Shown: positions 22,914-33,883, counted from the first letter of the stretch. The stretch is DNA of 64,000 nt from Nemophila menziesii (GCA_029959085.1 JARWIR010000021.1:20051620-20115619), one strand, 5' to 3'. Program-made: numbers and translations. Notes: generated by a model not told the origin, from the letters alone.

Positions 22914-24050
22914 CAACATACGTTAAATCTTATATCCTCCCTTTCTTTCTCTCTCTCTCTCTCTCTCTATATCTCTCTCTCTCTCTCCTTCGGTAGCAAA
23001 AATAAAAATAACAATTGTGAAGTGCTCGTCAAATGGTGAAAAACTAAAGAGGTTAGATTTCTTCTGCACCTGTTATTGTTCTAACGATACTATTATTTCT
23101 CACCTTAGATTTGCATTGATTTTCGATTTATTATAGATCTGCTTCATTTCCCTAAGTGAAAGAATTTGTTGTTTGTTAAAAGTTTAAAACTTTTGTGTTT
23201 TCTGCAAAGCAAGTTTATCGATACTACCATTTCTCACCTTAGATCTGCATTGATTTTCGATTGATTAATGATCTGCTTCAGAATTTGTTGTTTGTTAAAA
23301 GTTTAAATCTTTTGTGATTTTTGCAAAGCAAGTTTAAAACTTTAGCGGCTGGTAATATGAATTTGGTCTATTATTCACCATTTCTGGAAATTAATGTGTT
23401 TGTAAGATATTAGGCTAAATTACAATTCAATTGGATGATGGGGGATGATTTTGGGGGTAATGAATGTGTAAATTTGTTGAGATATATATGTAATTATCAT
23501 ATTAGTTAAAAAAAGTTATTACTAGAACCATTTAGTGATTCAAAAAAATAAAAAATAAAAAATAGAGCTTTTCCGATTTTATGATTTTTGACTTTAAAAT
23601 ATGGAAAAAGTATATACATAAATTTATATAATTGAGAATAATTAGGGATTGAATCAATCGATGTATTATCAAGTTGATGTGTGATAATAAAAATATAAAA
23701 AATGACAAAGTCGGTAAGAAATTTTGAGAGATTTAATGGAATATGAAACCGACTTTTATGTATAAGATAAAATGTGTGGTATAAATTTATGTAGTTGATT
23801 GTTTGTTTTTTTTTTGTTCAAATTAATTTATGTAGTTGATTGATATATTCAGTAGAAAATAGATTTTTAATGAGGCGGTTATGGGGCTTTTTAGTTTTGG
23901 TAAGACGTGTAGAACAGTTTACTTGAAGACCAATTTAACTATTTTATTTTAAAAAAAAAAAATGTTTAAAGTTTATAATCTGATTTGTCGAACTAACTTT
24001 CCTACTCCAATTTAGATAAGGATTTGAGGAGTTTAAGGAGACAAGTAGGC
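22914..24050. other. Spacer between LINE and F-box gene (copy A): CT microsatellite and a doubled 120-130-bp segment
   Basis: A CT microsatellite lies at about 22,949-22,988 and differs in repeat number from copy B. A segment of about 134 bp (23,086-23,219) is repeated imperfectly at 23,220-23,340 (TTTCTCACCTTAGAT... to TTTGTTGTTTGTTAAAAG...GCAAAGCAAGTTTA). The rest is AT-rich with no gene seen. Confidence 0.7.
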
Positions 24051-24051
24051 C

Positions 24052-24059
24052 TATAAAAG
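24052..24059 (+). promoter_or_regulatory. TATA box of the F-box gene (copy A)
   Basis: TATAAAAG about 500 bp before the start codon. A transcript starting about 30 bases downstream would have a short 5'-UTR exon ending at 24,169 (CAAAG|GTATGT) and a 360-base intron ending CTTGTACAG at 24,529, then the ATG at 24,550. Confidence 0.6.
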
Positions 24060-24249
24060 GGTCTTATTTCGCACACGTTTCATAAGTTAAGAGAGCAACA
24101 GCACGAAAGAAAGAAAGAAAGAGAGACTCGCCTCGCCTTGGAGAATTTTATATCTTGTTTTTTACAAAGGTATGTATTTTCATAGTTTTAGTTCTGAATA
24201 TTTTATTAAGGTTTGCTTTGTGTAACTCTATTTTAACTAATTGATTATG

Positions 24250-24281
<32 letters not shown>

Positions 24282-24549
24282 TATCGGGATGATTTTGGGT
24301 TATTGTTGTATGAATTATAATAGTTTTAAGTAATTAATTACTATTAAGCGAGGTTTACTATTGTTGTTACTAGTATATATAAGTTGTAAGGTTGGGTAGG
24401 ACAAAACTATCGATTTTGTGATAGGTGGTGTATATAGCTTTTATATGATCTTTGGAATTGGAAGAAGTAATATTTATATTATATATATTTTTAATGACTT
24501 ACCTTTTGTTTTTGTTTTGTCTTGTACAGGTAAAGTAAAGTTAGAGAGG

Positions 24550-25638
24550 ATGTCTAACAAAGTTACTATTCCACACGATCTAATTGTGGAGATACTATCA
24601 AGGGTACCAGTAAAGTCTCTTATTAGATTTAAGTGCGTATCAAAATCATGGTGGTGGATTATTTCCCAGCCTGACCCTGAGTTGAAAAAAAAACATCTGA
24701 AGCAATCGAAATCTAATATGAAGGTTATTATTGAAGGATATCCAGATCCCGAAAACTTATATAAGAAATTTATATATGATGTAGACTTGACCATATTGGA
24801 TAAGATTTCGATTTCGAACATGAAGGAAATCAAATACCACCCACAGCATATTACTTGCTCATTTTGTAGTGGAGTTTTAGGTTGTAGCAATGGTGTGGTT
24901 TGTATATACATTCAAGGGAAAGCATTTTTATTGTGGAACCCTTCAACTCGAAAGCAACTTGTGTTACCTGAGTGTTGTAATAGCGAGGAGGACACACACT
25001 GGGCTGATGGTTTTTGCTACGATGAAACCACAGATGACTACAAGGTGTTTCGGTTGGTAAAACATTTTTCTGGTGGTTTCTTTAGAATGCATATATTTAG
25101 TCTTAAATCTTTCAAATGGAGGATTTGTATGGAGGATTTTGCATATGAAAGTAATATTTCTTATGCAATGGACAAAGGAATTCTTTATAATGGTGCGCTC
25201 CATTGGATACTCGAGGATTATTTTATTATTGCTTTTAATCTTGGAACTGAGAGATTCCAATTGCTACCACCACCGTCAGATCTTACATTTGATAAACCTT
25301 ACTTGTGTGAAGGCATTCTGAATGGTTGTTATCATATGATGTTATGTGATAATGTACGTGAGAACAAGTGGATAATGAAAGATAATTCTTGGAGTAAGTT
25401 ATCATTGAAGAATTTGTCAGCTACCGGTACACAACTCTTTTTAATGCGTCCACTGGGTTTTGATAATAATTTTATGATTTACAATCTTGAAAAGCGATTG
25501 TTTGAGAATATTCCATTCCCATTCTCAGTTGCAGACTCATTCAGCCATTCATATCTATACTTTGAAAATCTCTACGCACTCCACAATCACAATGAAGACC
25601 AACTTGTCAAAGGAAGAAAAAGATTGAAGATCACTTAA
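24550..25638 (+). CDS. F-box protein with F-box-associated domain (copy A)
   Basis: A 362-residue protein. Residues about 4-41 are a clear F-box (IPHDLIVEILSRVPVKSLIR, then FKCVSKSWW). The rest fits the F-box-associated interaction region, with GCSNGVVCIY and LLWNPSTRK segments near residues 115-140 and a DDYKVFRLV segment near 165. F-box proteins of this kind are substrate receptors of SCF ubiquitin ligases; the target is not predictable from sequence. I chose the ATG at 24,550 because the longer open frame upstream is intronic (splice acceptor at 24,529). The coding sequence is uninterrupted and its translation is identical in copy B. It ends in a basic GRKRLKIT tail. Confidence 0.9.
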   Translation: MSNKVTIPHDLIVEILSRVPVKSLIRFKCVSKSWWWIISQPDPELKKKHLKQSKSNMKVIIEGYPDPENLYKKFIYDVDLTILDKISISNMKEIKYHPQHITCSFCSGVLGCSNGVVCIYIQGKAFLLWNPSTRKQLVLPECCNSEEDTHWADGFCYDETTDDYKVFRLVKHFSGGFFRMHIFSLKSFKWRICMEDFAYESNISYAMDKGILYNGALHWILEDYFIIAFNLGTERFQLLPPPSDLTFDKPYLCEGILNGCYHMMLCDNVRENKWIMKDNSWSKLSLKNLSATGTQLFLMRPLGFDNNFMIYNLEKRLFENIPFPFSVADSFSHSYLYFENLYALHNHNEDQLVKGRKRLKIT

Positions 25639-25645
25639 TTTATTG

Positions 25646-25676
<31 letters not shown>

Positions 25677-25856
25677 CTTCTTCTATTTCTCATTATGAGA
25701 TGCAACTTTAATCTTAGTAGGCTAGGTAATTTAATTCTATAGTTGCTTCTGTTGTACTAATTAATAAACTTTTTTTATTTCAATTTTTAGTTTTTTTAGT
25801 TGCTTCTGTTGTACTAATTAATAAACTTTTTTTATTTCAATTTTTAGTTTTTTTAA
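25639..25856 (+). repeat. 3' flank of the F-box gene with CT microsatellite and a doubled 57-bp motif (copy A)
   Basis: A CT microsatellite (about 25,647-25,671) follows the stop codon. A 57-bp motif starting AGTTGCTTCTGTTGTACT is present twice in tandem (25,741-25,797 and 25,798-25,854). The duplication breakpoint falls two bases after the second motif. Confidence 0.85.
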
Positions 25857-27029
25857 TTCCTTTTATACTTTTTTATACTTACCCCATATGCAACCGACCA
25901 ACAACCCTTAAACCAAGATTTTCGACCTTCTTTTCAAACCATTTTTTGTTCCACGTCCACAGCAAATTATGAACTTTTCCGTATCATCTCTACCAAAACT
26001 GTTCAAGGTGCCCCCTTCCTAATTGCTATCCCCAAGAATAAAAGAGTAATAATTGTATTTGCCTTTGTTTCTTATTTATTTATTTATTTATTTACATATT
26101 TATATATATACATATATACCAACCCACACCTCCTATAATTTAATAAGGAAAAATTACTTAAGGCTAAGTCTACTAGCTATCCTTATCCTGTTTTTTAGCT
26201 AGAATTAGGAGTCAAACACTCATTCCCTATTAAATGAGTCTTTCTTTCATGCATATCGGGTATGGGAAATAAATAAATAAAATCAAAAAGTTCTATTACG
26301 TAATTACTTTCTTACCCTTAGATTTTGTGTGAATCAAGATAGATTTTGCAGAAAGTGGCTTTATTAGTTTGAGTTAATTAGGCTCAAGGGTAAATTTTCG
26401 TTGCAAAACAAATAAATTACGAAATGTTATCGTTTTGACTATTTTACCCTTAGTACCTAGTGTATTTTTCGTTCATTAGTATGCGTTAGTTTTCGTTATT
26501 TCTTCGTTGTAGTGCGTTTTTTGTTTTGAAAATCTCAGAGTTGGATTTCATCACATTTTGGTCTTAATGCCCACGTGTCAGATCGATGGAGTTTTGATTT
26601 TTTTTTCTTTTGGTACCCTACACACGTGAGTTGCACGTGGGTTTGGTGGATCACCTCTCTCCTCCCGTCCGATCGCCTTCACCTCGTCCCCTCTCTCCAA
26701 AGTTTTCTCTCTCCTTCTCCCCTTTTCCTCTCTCTATTTCACCGACCGCCACCGTCACCTCCGGTTTGACTCGCAACCTTCACTCTCTCCTCGCCTCGCT
26801 CTCTCTTCGGCTCTCTCTCAGTTTCTTCCCCTCTCTTTGGCTCTCTCTATTTCTTCCCCTCTCGATCTAAAACACCATTGTTAATCGCCCTCACCACCAT
26901 CACACGGTTCACCTCCGTCTCCATTGTCGTTCGTGGAAGGATATTTACCTCCTTACCATTAGTGAAAGCAAGCGAAACACCCATCATCTTCATTACCAAT
27001 TTGAGTACTACCACCTCCGAGCTCGAATC
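25857..27029. other. Non-coding DNA between the duplication junction and the Ulp1-like gene
   Basis: Includes a TTTA/TA microsatellite (about 26,073-26,120), AT-rich DNA with TTTTCGTT words near 26,460-26,510, and from about 26,640 a CT-rich leader typical of a plant 5' UTR. A possible MULE end is at 26,424. The ORFs between 26,575 and 26,870 are low-complexity Ser/Pro/Leu readings of that leader. Confidence 0.55.
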
Positions 27030-30000
27030 ATGTCTTCATCATCATCGAAATCGAAGAGGAGGAGCTCATCTTCCAAAAAAAGGTAACCCTCTACTTTCTT
27101 TTATTTTTTTAGTTACCGAAAATGGGTTAGGTGTTATTATGTATTTAAATTGTTAATCCGAAGTTATTGGGTATTAGGTTTGAGTCAAGTTCTATTATTA
27201 TTGATTTAGTGAAATTGTTGTGATGAATTAGGGGTTTTTTCGTTTGATATGTATAGCATTCTTTGTCGAATTTGGTGATTATACTGGAACATTGTAATGG
27301 TTATAGTGAATTAGGGTTTTTTTTTTCGTATTTTAGTGTAGTATTCTTTGTTAAGGTTGAGAAATTTACTGTTATACTCGCTTGTGATTAGTGTTTGTGT
27401 AATCTCGAATTTACTTTGATTTGTGTAATGTTGTATGTTAAAAAATTGGGGAATTTAGTGTACCTATTTAACTGTTTAAAGGGGTTTGTGTTGTGCACTA
27501 ATTGTATTGATTTAACTTCATGCAGGTCAAAGAATCAAGCCAGGGACTTCTATATTAGAAGGGTTGACTATTATGTGTAAGTTTACAGTTTATTTACTGT
27601 TTTGTTATGTGTATGTTTGGTATTCTGTATTACACGTACTTATCAATTTTTTTTCTCTTGTTTGTATGTATTAAGAAATTTAATGGAGAACGAGTTCAGG
27701 GGCAATTTTCCGGACATGCCCTTGAACTTGGAATCCATTAGGAATAGGTTCTATGAATTGCCCCCTCGTGAAAGGGAAGTCTATGATAAAGCCGCAAGAG
27801 AAAGCAGTCTCAATCTCGATGTGGGCAGTGCGTCAAAGAATTTGGATGATTCGGATGACGATAGCGGGGTGAGTTTACTTGTTATTTGTCCTATTCCTTT
27901 GATAATTAAGTTATTTTGTTTAGATTAAAGTAAAAAATTGTCTATTAGTTTAGTGATTAATTTTTTTTCGTATTTGTACAGGATGTGAAGCTTGTAACCA
28001 AGCTTTCTTTGCCTAAGATGACAAAACTTTGTGTTGGTTTGACCCCCGAGCAACGTGAAGCCGCGGAGGAAATTGGGTTTGGAGCTTTTCTTGATTTTCC
28101 AACGAGTGTCCTTAAATATAAAGTCTGCCAATTCATGGTAGATATATTCGACGTAGCCTCTAGCACTTTCAGTTTATATGGTAGTCTCCTTCGTTTCTCG
28201 GTGTTAAATGTCCATAGGGTTCTTGGTTTGCCAATGAGAGGTGAGACCCCCCCCCCCCACTAGATGGCATTCCTTGTGAGGTTTTTAGAGAGTTGCAGAT
28301 TTTGTTTAGTGGTCATTGGGTTAGTGGTAGTGTGGTTAAGATGGATAGGATAGAGGAGCTGTTTAAAGGGTGTGCGAGTCACGAGGACTTGTTTAAGCAA
28401 TTGTTGGTGTTGTATGTGTATGGTTATTTCCTCTCCCCCACGAGCACTCACGGGGTAGATGAAGCTGTCTTCTTTGCTATCAGGGATGTTAATTTGATCC
28501 CAACCTATAATTGGTCCCAGCTCGTATACAGTGGCATTATTCAAGGTATTACCGATTTCAGATTGGCCGACCCTGAATCGAAATCTAAATATTTCAGTGG
28601 GTGTGTTTATGTACTTCAGGTAATCTCATTATCCCTTGGTTTTTTTTACATCAGTGTTTTAGTATTTAACTTCCATTTTTTTTGTGCAAGGTGTTGTTCC
28701 TTCAATTCGTTCAACGGAAAGCGAAACATACGGCGGTACCCCAGGAGCTTCCGTATTGCAAGAATTGGACTACGGGTTCAACACGGTGTAAAGTTAATTC
28801 GCTTGACAAGTTAGGAGGGGATTGCTACTCGAAGTGTACATTTCATGTTTCCGGTAACAATTTGGTGGAGAACCGGTTGCGAGAAGAGGGCGTAAACGAA
28901 GAAGGATCGGCTTCTCAATCGGGTAAAGGCAAGAAGAATCCGAAAGACGAGTACGTGCGGAGAGAGGACTTGGACGAGTTGAAGGGAATGCTGCAGATTT
29001 TAATGGAGGCCCAAGCTCGTAGAGGTGTTCCTAGCCCCGAGCCTATGGACATCAGTAATGAAGTTCGCACTCCTCGGAGGAGTGTATCGATGGCGGGCTC
29101 ATCGGGACGAACAGTTACGCAACGTTAAAGACCACCCCCTCAGTCTGTGGGACCCCCATTACACCCCGTCACGATTCCCCCATCCATCCTCCACACGAGT
29201 CCACCATTGCCACTCCTCACGAGTCCCCTATCATTACCCTTCACGATTCCCCCATTCGATCTCCGATAATCCCTCAAGCTGGAGTTGGTTCAAGTTCGAG
29301 GCGCGTACGTAATCAAGGACAAGGATTTGTAAGTGGTGCCGGTAACGATTTCACCCCATTCTGTAGGAAGCTGATGGTGGATAACAACCTGTTGCACAAA
29401 TTCCCCATGGATCGGAAGTCCCCCCTGAGTAAGTGTTTCTGTATATTTACTTTAGTGTTCATGTTCTTTATATATGTAACGTGATTATTGTAATTAGTGT
29501 ACGTGCAGTCAATTGGTGGTGATGTACAACCATTATCACGTGTCTAGGAAACATATTCGAGAACTTATGGAACCCGGATCGTTTGTTTCGGCCGATGTGA
29601 GTATTTATATTTCTCGTTATTTTTATTAGCTTAATTTTTTTTGCCTTTTCAAATAAATTTGGTGATTTTTCAGGTTATTGATTGCTGTGTTGAGCAACTT
29701 TGCCTTGACGAGAGGCTTAACAATGTTAAATGCCCTCGATGGTTTATGCCCACCTATTTTGCAGTTAAGATCCATCTCTTTAGCTTGTTTATATAATTTA
29801 TTTATTTTTCGATTCAAATGAATAATTTAGTTTCTCAATTTTGCAGACACATCTTCTAAACGGGACTAAAACACCAAGCGAGTTATCATCTATGTATTTC
29901 GGGGTCCATAGGTTCACGGGGGAAGTTACGGACGTGAAAAAGGTACGTTGGAGTTTTATTCATATTAGGGGACAAATTGAAATTTATATAATGTTTAGGG

Positions 30001-31074
30001 ACATGAAGTGCAATTATCATAATAATAGGTGTTTTAACATATATGTTATTTATATTTTAGGTACCAAAATTGAAATTATATATATTGTAGGGGCAAAAGT
30101 GAATTTTAATAAAGTATAGGGACCTAAAGTTCAAATATCATATATTTTTTGTGCTAAATTGAATTTTATATAGTCCAGGGACATTTCAGTGCTATTACTT
30201 ATACTTTAGGGTGCTAAAGTTATATTTAAATAGTCCAGGGACCATTTAGTGCAACTACTTATACTTTAGGGGGGCTAAAGTTATATTTAAATAGTCCAGG
30301 GACCTTTTAGTGTAATTATTTATACTTTAGGGTGCTAAAGTTATATTTAAATAGTCCAGGGACCATTTAGTGCAATTACTTATACTTTAGGGGGCTAAAG
30401 TTATATTTAAATAGTCCAGGGACCTTTTAGTGCAATTATTTATATTTTAATTGAATTTGGTGTTTATCTTTATTTGGATTAATAGTGTATTGTTCTTTTT
30501 TTTTTGTATGGAAAGTAATTTTAAATTACTTTATATTTTTTTTAAATGTTTACTATTTATTTTAATGTTTTTTTATATATGTTTACAGATATTCATCCCC
30601 ATTAACAACGGAGAGAGTCACTGGTTGCTTTACGTAGTTGATTTTCAAAACACGAAGCTCATAATCTGTGATACTTTGCCGCCGCGTACGGGGCCGGGAG
30701 TGAGGTGCATGAGGATGTTTACCACTGTGATAAGTTTAGAAGATTAGTTAATTAAATATATGATTTCGAGTAGTTGATGTAAATAAAATACTCTGCCTTT
30801 GATTTTGTAGGCGGACAGGCTACAGGTTTGGCTTGATAGTCTTCACGCTAGATATCGAGTGCCGCGTCTTAGAAGCTTTGGTCCCGTAACCGCTGATTGG
30901 GCACCTCGTCAAGGCGACATGATGGATTGCGCCATTCATGTCTGTACAATGATGCGGTGGCCATTTACCCGGATTGAGTGGAAGAATGCGGAATCCCAGG
31001 AGAGGCGGTTCGAGTTGGCGGCATACTTGTTCAGGTCGGACAGTAACCAGTTGCGGAATTGGATGGAGGCTTGA
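27030..31074 (+). CDS. Ulp1-like (C48) cysteine protease gene of transposon type, ten-exon model with frame breaks
   Basis: Exons I infer from splice signals: 27,030-27,082, 27,526-27,576, 27,676-27,868, 27,982-28,619, 28,691-29,428, 29,509-29,596, 29,674-29,763, 29,847-29,942, 30,589-30,726 and 30,811-31,074. Exon 1 encodes a Ser/Lys/Arg-rich start. Exon 4 has the N-terminal region typical of transposon Ulp1 proteins (DUF1985-like; FGAFLDFP, VHRVLGLPM). Exon 5 is acidic and basic linker with PHESP-like repeats. Exons 9-10 hold the protease core: His in ESHWLLYVVD, Asp in ICDTLP, Gln and Cys in RQGDMMDCAI, with the usual five-residue Q-to-C spacing but Ala after Cys instead of Gly. The frame breaks at a 12-C run (28,247-28,258) and again around 29,100-29,130; the exon 5/6 junction also does not keep frame. 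Such proteases process SUMO-like proteins; activity here is unproven. Confidence 0.7.
30115..30445. repeat. 60/61-bp minisatellite inside the long Ulp1-gene intron
   Basis: About five units with the core TATTTAAATAGTCCAGGGAC, starting near 30,171, 30,231, 30,292, 30,352 and 30,412, in the intron between exons 8 and 9. More diverged relatives (AGGGACATGAAGTGCAATTA-like) extend back to about 29,970. Confidence 0.85.
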
Positions 31075-32009
31075 CTTCAGTTGAATTAATTCTAATTTGG
31101 GTCTTGTAATATACTTTTACTTCTGTGGTTTGTTATGTTTTAAATTTAGGTGTTGGGTTGTTTCTGGTGATGGGTACTTTTTAAACATCCAGGGTAGGTA
31201 GTTGTTTTTCAAAAAGTGCAATGTGTACGAGTTATGGGCGGGAAGTGCAAGGCTCCTGGCTGATTTGCGTGTCGTTACCCAGTTCATCGGGGTGACATAA
31301 CGAAGTCAGTTTCTAGTGTCGAACCGAGCCTTCTCGTACCGACTCGCTACCTTTACTAATTTGTAAAGACAACATTGCTTATCCCGGATGTACTAAGTAT
31401 CTGCAAGCATTGTGTATGTCTTGGTTGGCTTAGACTTTTGGATTATTGCTCGGTTTTGGACTTGGAAATTTTGGACAGAACTATTAATGATGTCTTTAAG
31501 TAAATTTTAGTTCATTATATTTTTATCAAGTAAAAATAAGGCTAGTTTATTTAATTTCCTTTAAGTAAAAATAATGCTCTTATATATTTATACTATATAT
31601 TTTTTTCTAGTTAATTTGGGAACTACATTTAAGTTTTTTTTAACATATAAGCCTTTTAACTCAAGTTTATTATATTTTTATCAAGTAAAAATAATTCTCG
31701 TGTATATTTCTAATATATTTTTTTATTCCTAGTAAATTAGTGAACCATATTAAAGTTTTTTTTTACTTATAAACCTTTATTGCTAAACTAACAATACCAT
31801 GCGAATTGATTTCAAAGCAAGCTAACAAACATCAATTATAAACAAACAACTAACAACAAACATTACGTTGTAAGATTAAACTCCTAGAAACTAGAAACCA
31901 AACCACTACTTAGACTTGTAAATAGGATACCATATCTAGTAAGATTAAACACACACACTACAGGGTTTTTAAACCAACAAACAAACACATGCAACAATAC
32001 TAACCACCA
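31075..32009. other. 3' flank of the Ulp1-like gene with an imperfect tandem duplication
   Basis: No gene seen. Around 31,511-31,668 and 31,669-31,790 an AT-rich segment is doubled (TATATTTTTATCAAGTAAAAA shared in part, then CTAGTTAATTTG/CTAGTAAATTAG and ACCTTTA ends). Confidence 0.6.
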
Positions 32010-32538
32010 CTACTTAACCAAATGCTTCTTGATGATGTCCACCTCTTTCTTTAGACGAGATACACTTTCTAGGAGTTGTTTCAAAATCCCAAACAATACC
32101 CCTTCTCCACCTAGGTCATGTACTAGTCGATCAACCCCTTCATCCCGTAGAGGCACATTTTCCTTTTTAACTTGGTGAAGAATAAAATCTCCTTTGGTGG
32201 GCTTTGAATAGGTGGACTTTGAAGATATGCTCATTGTTGAAAATGATACTAGTTCCTCCTTGACCTCATGCATAAAAATTTCTTCGAAGGAAGATGATGT
32301 CGATATGTTTTCGTGGGAAGGTTGATAAGAAGACTCACTTAGAGGTTGTGTAGTGCTTGTGGTTACCAAGTCTTCTTCTACAATCAAAATTTTCGCCTTG
32401 CCATTTGATAGCCTTGTTAATGGGCGGTTTGGGTAGGGCTCTTCCTTCATGAGCTTGCCATTGGAGCTCTTTTTTTTTTGTAGCTGAAAATAAGTTGGTA
32501 CCCTTTTTTGGTGTTTTTTTTATTGTTTTGAAATTCAA
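32010..32538 (-). CDS. Hypothetical protein, basic N-part and C-terminal coiled coil, probable one-base break
   Basis: The clearly open part is 32,450-32,010 (146 aa). It is Ser/Thr/Glu-rich and ends in a heptad-like helix (LLESVSRLKKEVDIIKKHL). Further upstream, 32,538-32,470 reads as a very basic segment (TIKKTPKKGTN, SATKKK) in a different frame. A run of ten A (minus strand, near 32,466-32,475) lies exactly between, so a one-base slip there would join the two. No family recognised, and no certain start codon. Confidence 0.45.
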
Positions 32539-32854
32539 TCTCCTTGGAGTTAAGGATTTTCGAGTATTGTAATCCCTAGTTAGTCTACTCTCAACATGTG
32601 TGCATGTGATTTTGGTATTGGAATCATTGTTGATGGTTTTTGAATTTTTTTTGAAGGTATGAAGATGGAAGAGAAAGGAGAAGGAAGAATGGTGTAGTGG
32701 TTGATGGAAGGAAGGAAAGAAGGTTTTATTGGAGAGGAGAGAGGTGGCGTGTGGTTGGGGGTGTTAGGGTACCTTTTGCATGTAAATTGTGTTCCCAAGA
32801 AAAACACAAAAAATTTAAAAAAAAAAATTCTCAACGGTTACTTTTTTTATTTGC

Positions 32855-32862
32855 TATAAAAA
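32855..32862 (+). promoter_or_regulatory. TATA box of the plus-strand GRF-like gene
   Basis: TATAAAAA about 160 bases before the ATG at 33,024. A donor at 32,926 (TTGAG|GTTAGT) and an acceptor at 33,014 (AAATAG) or 33,023 (TAGTAG) suggest a short 5'-UTR intron. Confidence 0.5.
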
Positions 32863-33023
32863 TTAGATTGTTGTGTATACAACCTCCACAACAAAGCAAA
32901 AAAAAATCCATTGAAGAAGTTTGAGGTTAGTATTGTTGCTCATATTTATCTTTCATTTACTTATTTTGTAATTTAAATTATTGTAATTAGTTTTAATTTA
33001 ATAATTACAAATAGTGGTAGTAG

Positions 33024-33371
33024 ATGGCTTCCTCCTCAAACCACGGTGTAGACGATCTAGTTCGTGTTGTTCCCGTGAAATGCAAATGCACCCCTCCACG
33101 GTTTTTGCGCCCGTTCGTCACGTTAGGACAAGATAAGGGTAACTACGGGGCTCTTTATTTTTCTTGTTGGAAATGTGGCTTTTTCCAACGGGGTCGTCAA
33201 TTTGGGTCCACTAATGAAGCATTGTCCTCCACCGCGGTTCCTTTATTCGAAGAAGTACCACGTCCTCGGGAGGTCCCTAGAAACATGGTGAACTTGGATG
33301 AGATCAAAACGGTTATCTATTTTTTTTGTTTCATTTTAGTTGCGTTGTTAGCGATTATTGCTTTGAAATAA
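33024..33371 (+). CDS. Small GRF-like zinc-finger protein with a C-terminal membrane helix
   Basis: A 115-residue protein. Residues about 20-58 hold a C-x-C then C-x2-C arrangement with the GRF-type pattern (KCKC, LYFSCWKCGFFQ). The last 20 or so residues are strongly hydrophobic (IYFFCFILVALLAIIALK), giving a tail-anchored layout with the finger facing the cytosol if inserted by its tail. No signal peptide. GRF fingers bind nucleic acid in known proteins; membrane-tethered versions in plants are mostly uncharacterised. It lies between the Ulp1-like gene and the minus-strand paralogs and is more diverged from them. The function is unknown. Confidence 0.7.
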   Translation: MASSSNHGVDDLVRVVPVKCKCTPPRFLRPFVTLGQDKGNYGALYFSCWKCGFFQRGRQFGSTNEALSSTAVPLFEEVPRPREVPRNMVNLDEIKTVIYFFCFILVALLAIIALK

Positions 33372-33883
33372 GCTATGGTTATGGTATGTCCTAAAATAAA
33401 ATTATTTTTCTATTTTGAATTGAATAATTAATTGTGTATTTTTTTAATATATTTGTGACAAAGGTTTTTAGTGTAAAATTTTGGTATCTTTGGTAAACTT
33501 TTTAAAAATAATTCTGTTTTTCCTAAACAACTTATTTTTGTTTTGTTCTCTCTTTTTAGTTTTTATTAGTATCTAATTCCTTTTTTTATCGTTTTCATTC
33601 GTTGAATATTACAGAAAGTTGAAAAAAAACAATTTTTCCACAAAAAACAGTAATTTTCCACAGAAACATTCATTTACTAAAAACATGTAGAATGTGTGAT
33701 CGAAGAAGATTGAATGTGGCCTCATTTAACCTTCTTCTTACCTTCATAAATTAAGAACATTCAAACACATTCATACAAACTTACATGAATTGCATAACAC
33801 TTAAACACTAACATACCATCAAAACACTTAAACATTAAAATACTTAAAGATTTTAACTAAAATACTTCATAAACCCTAACCCA
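33372..33883. other. AT-rich spacer, nothing recognised
   Basis: AT-rich DNA with T and A runs and ACACTTAAACA-like words. No gene or clear repeat seen. Confidence 0.5.

Larger units (their letters stand above)
1..25856. repeat. Segmental duplication, copy A (left part outside the window)
   Basis: This stretch recurs in the same orientation from about 38,111 to 63,963. The offset drifts only between 38,107 and 38,111 bases because of small indels, mostly in homopolymers and microsatellites. In the first 1.5 kb I count seven substitutions. Identity stops at 25,856: copy A continues with ttcctttt while copy B continues with gagccaat. The left limit is not visible, because copy B's transposase gene continues leftward beyond the base that matches position 1. 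Confidence 0.97.

Noticed and set aside
24418..24549. 44 extra residues at the N-terminus of the F-box protein
   Set aside because: The frame there lacks an ATG start and lies within a 5'-UTR intron with a clear acceptor at 24,529; the F-box starts three residues after the ATG at 24,550.
1..25856. The duplication as a pure assembly echo
   Set aside because: The copies carry different private stops and indels. A haplotype mis-join is still possible and is left open in the findings.
26575..26870. Open frames of 64 and 86 codons rich in Ser, Pro and Leu
   Set aside because: Low-complexity reading of a CT-rich plant leader in two frames, with no start context or similarity.
30115..30445. Regular repeats that could suggest a CRISPR array
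   Set aside because: Units are contiguous without unique spacers, lie in an intron of a spliced gene, and the genome is a plant.
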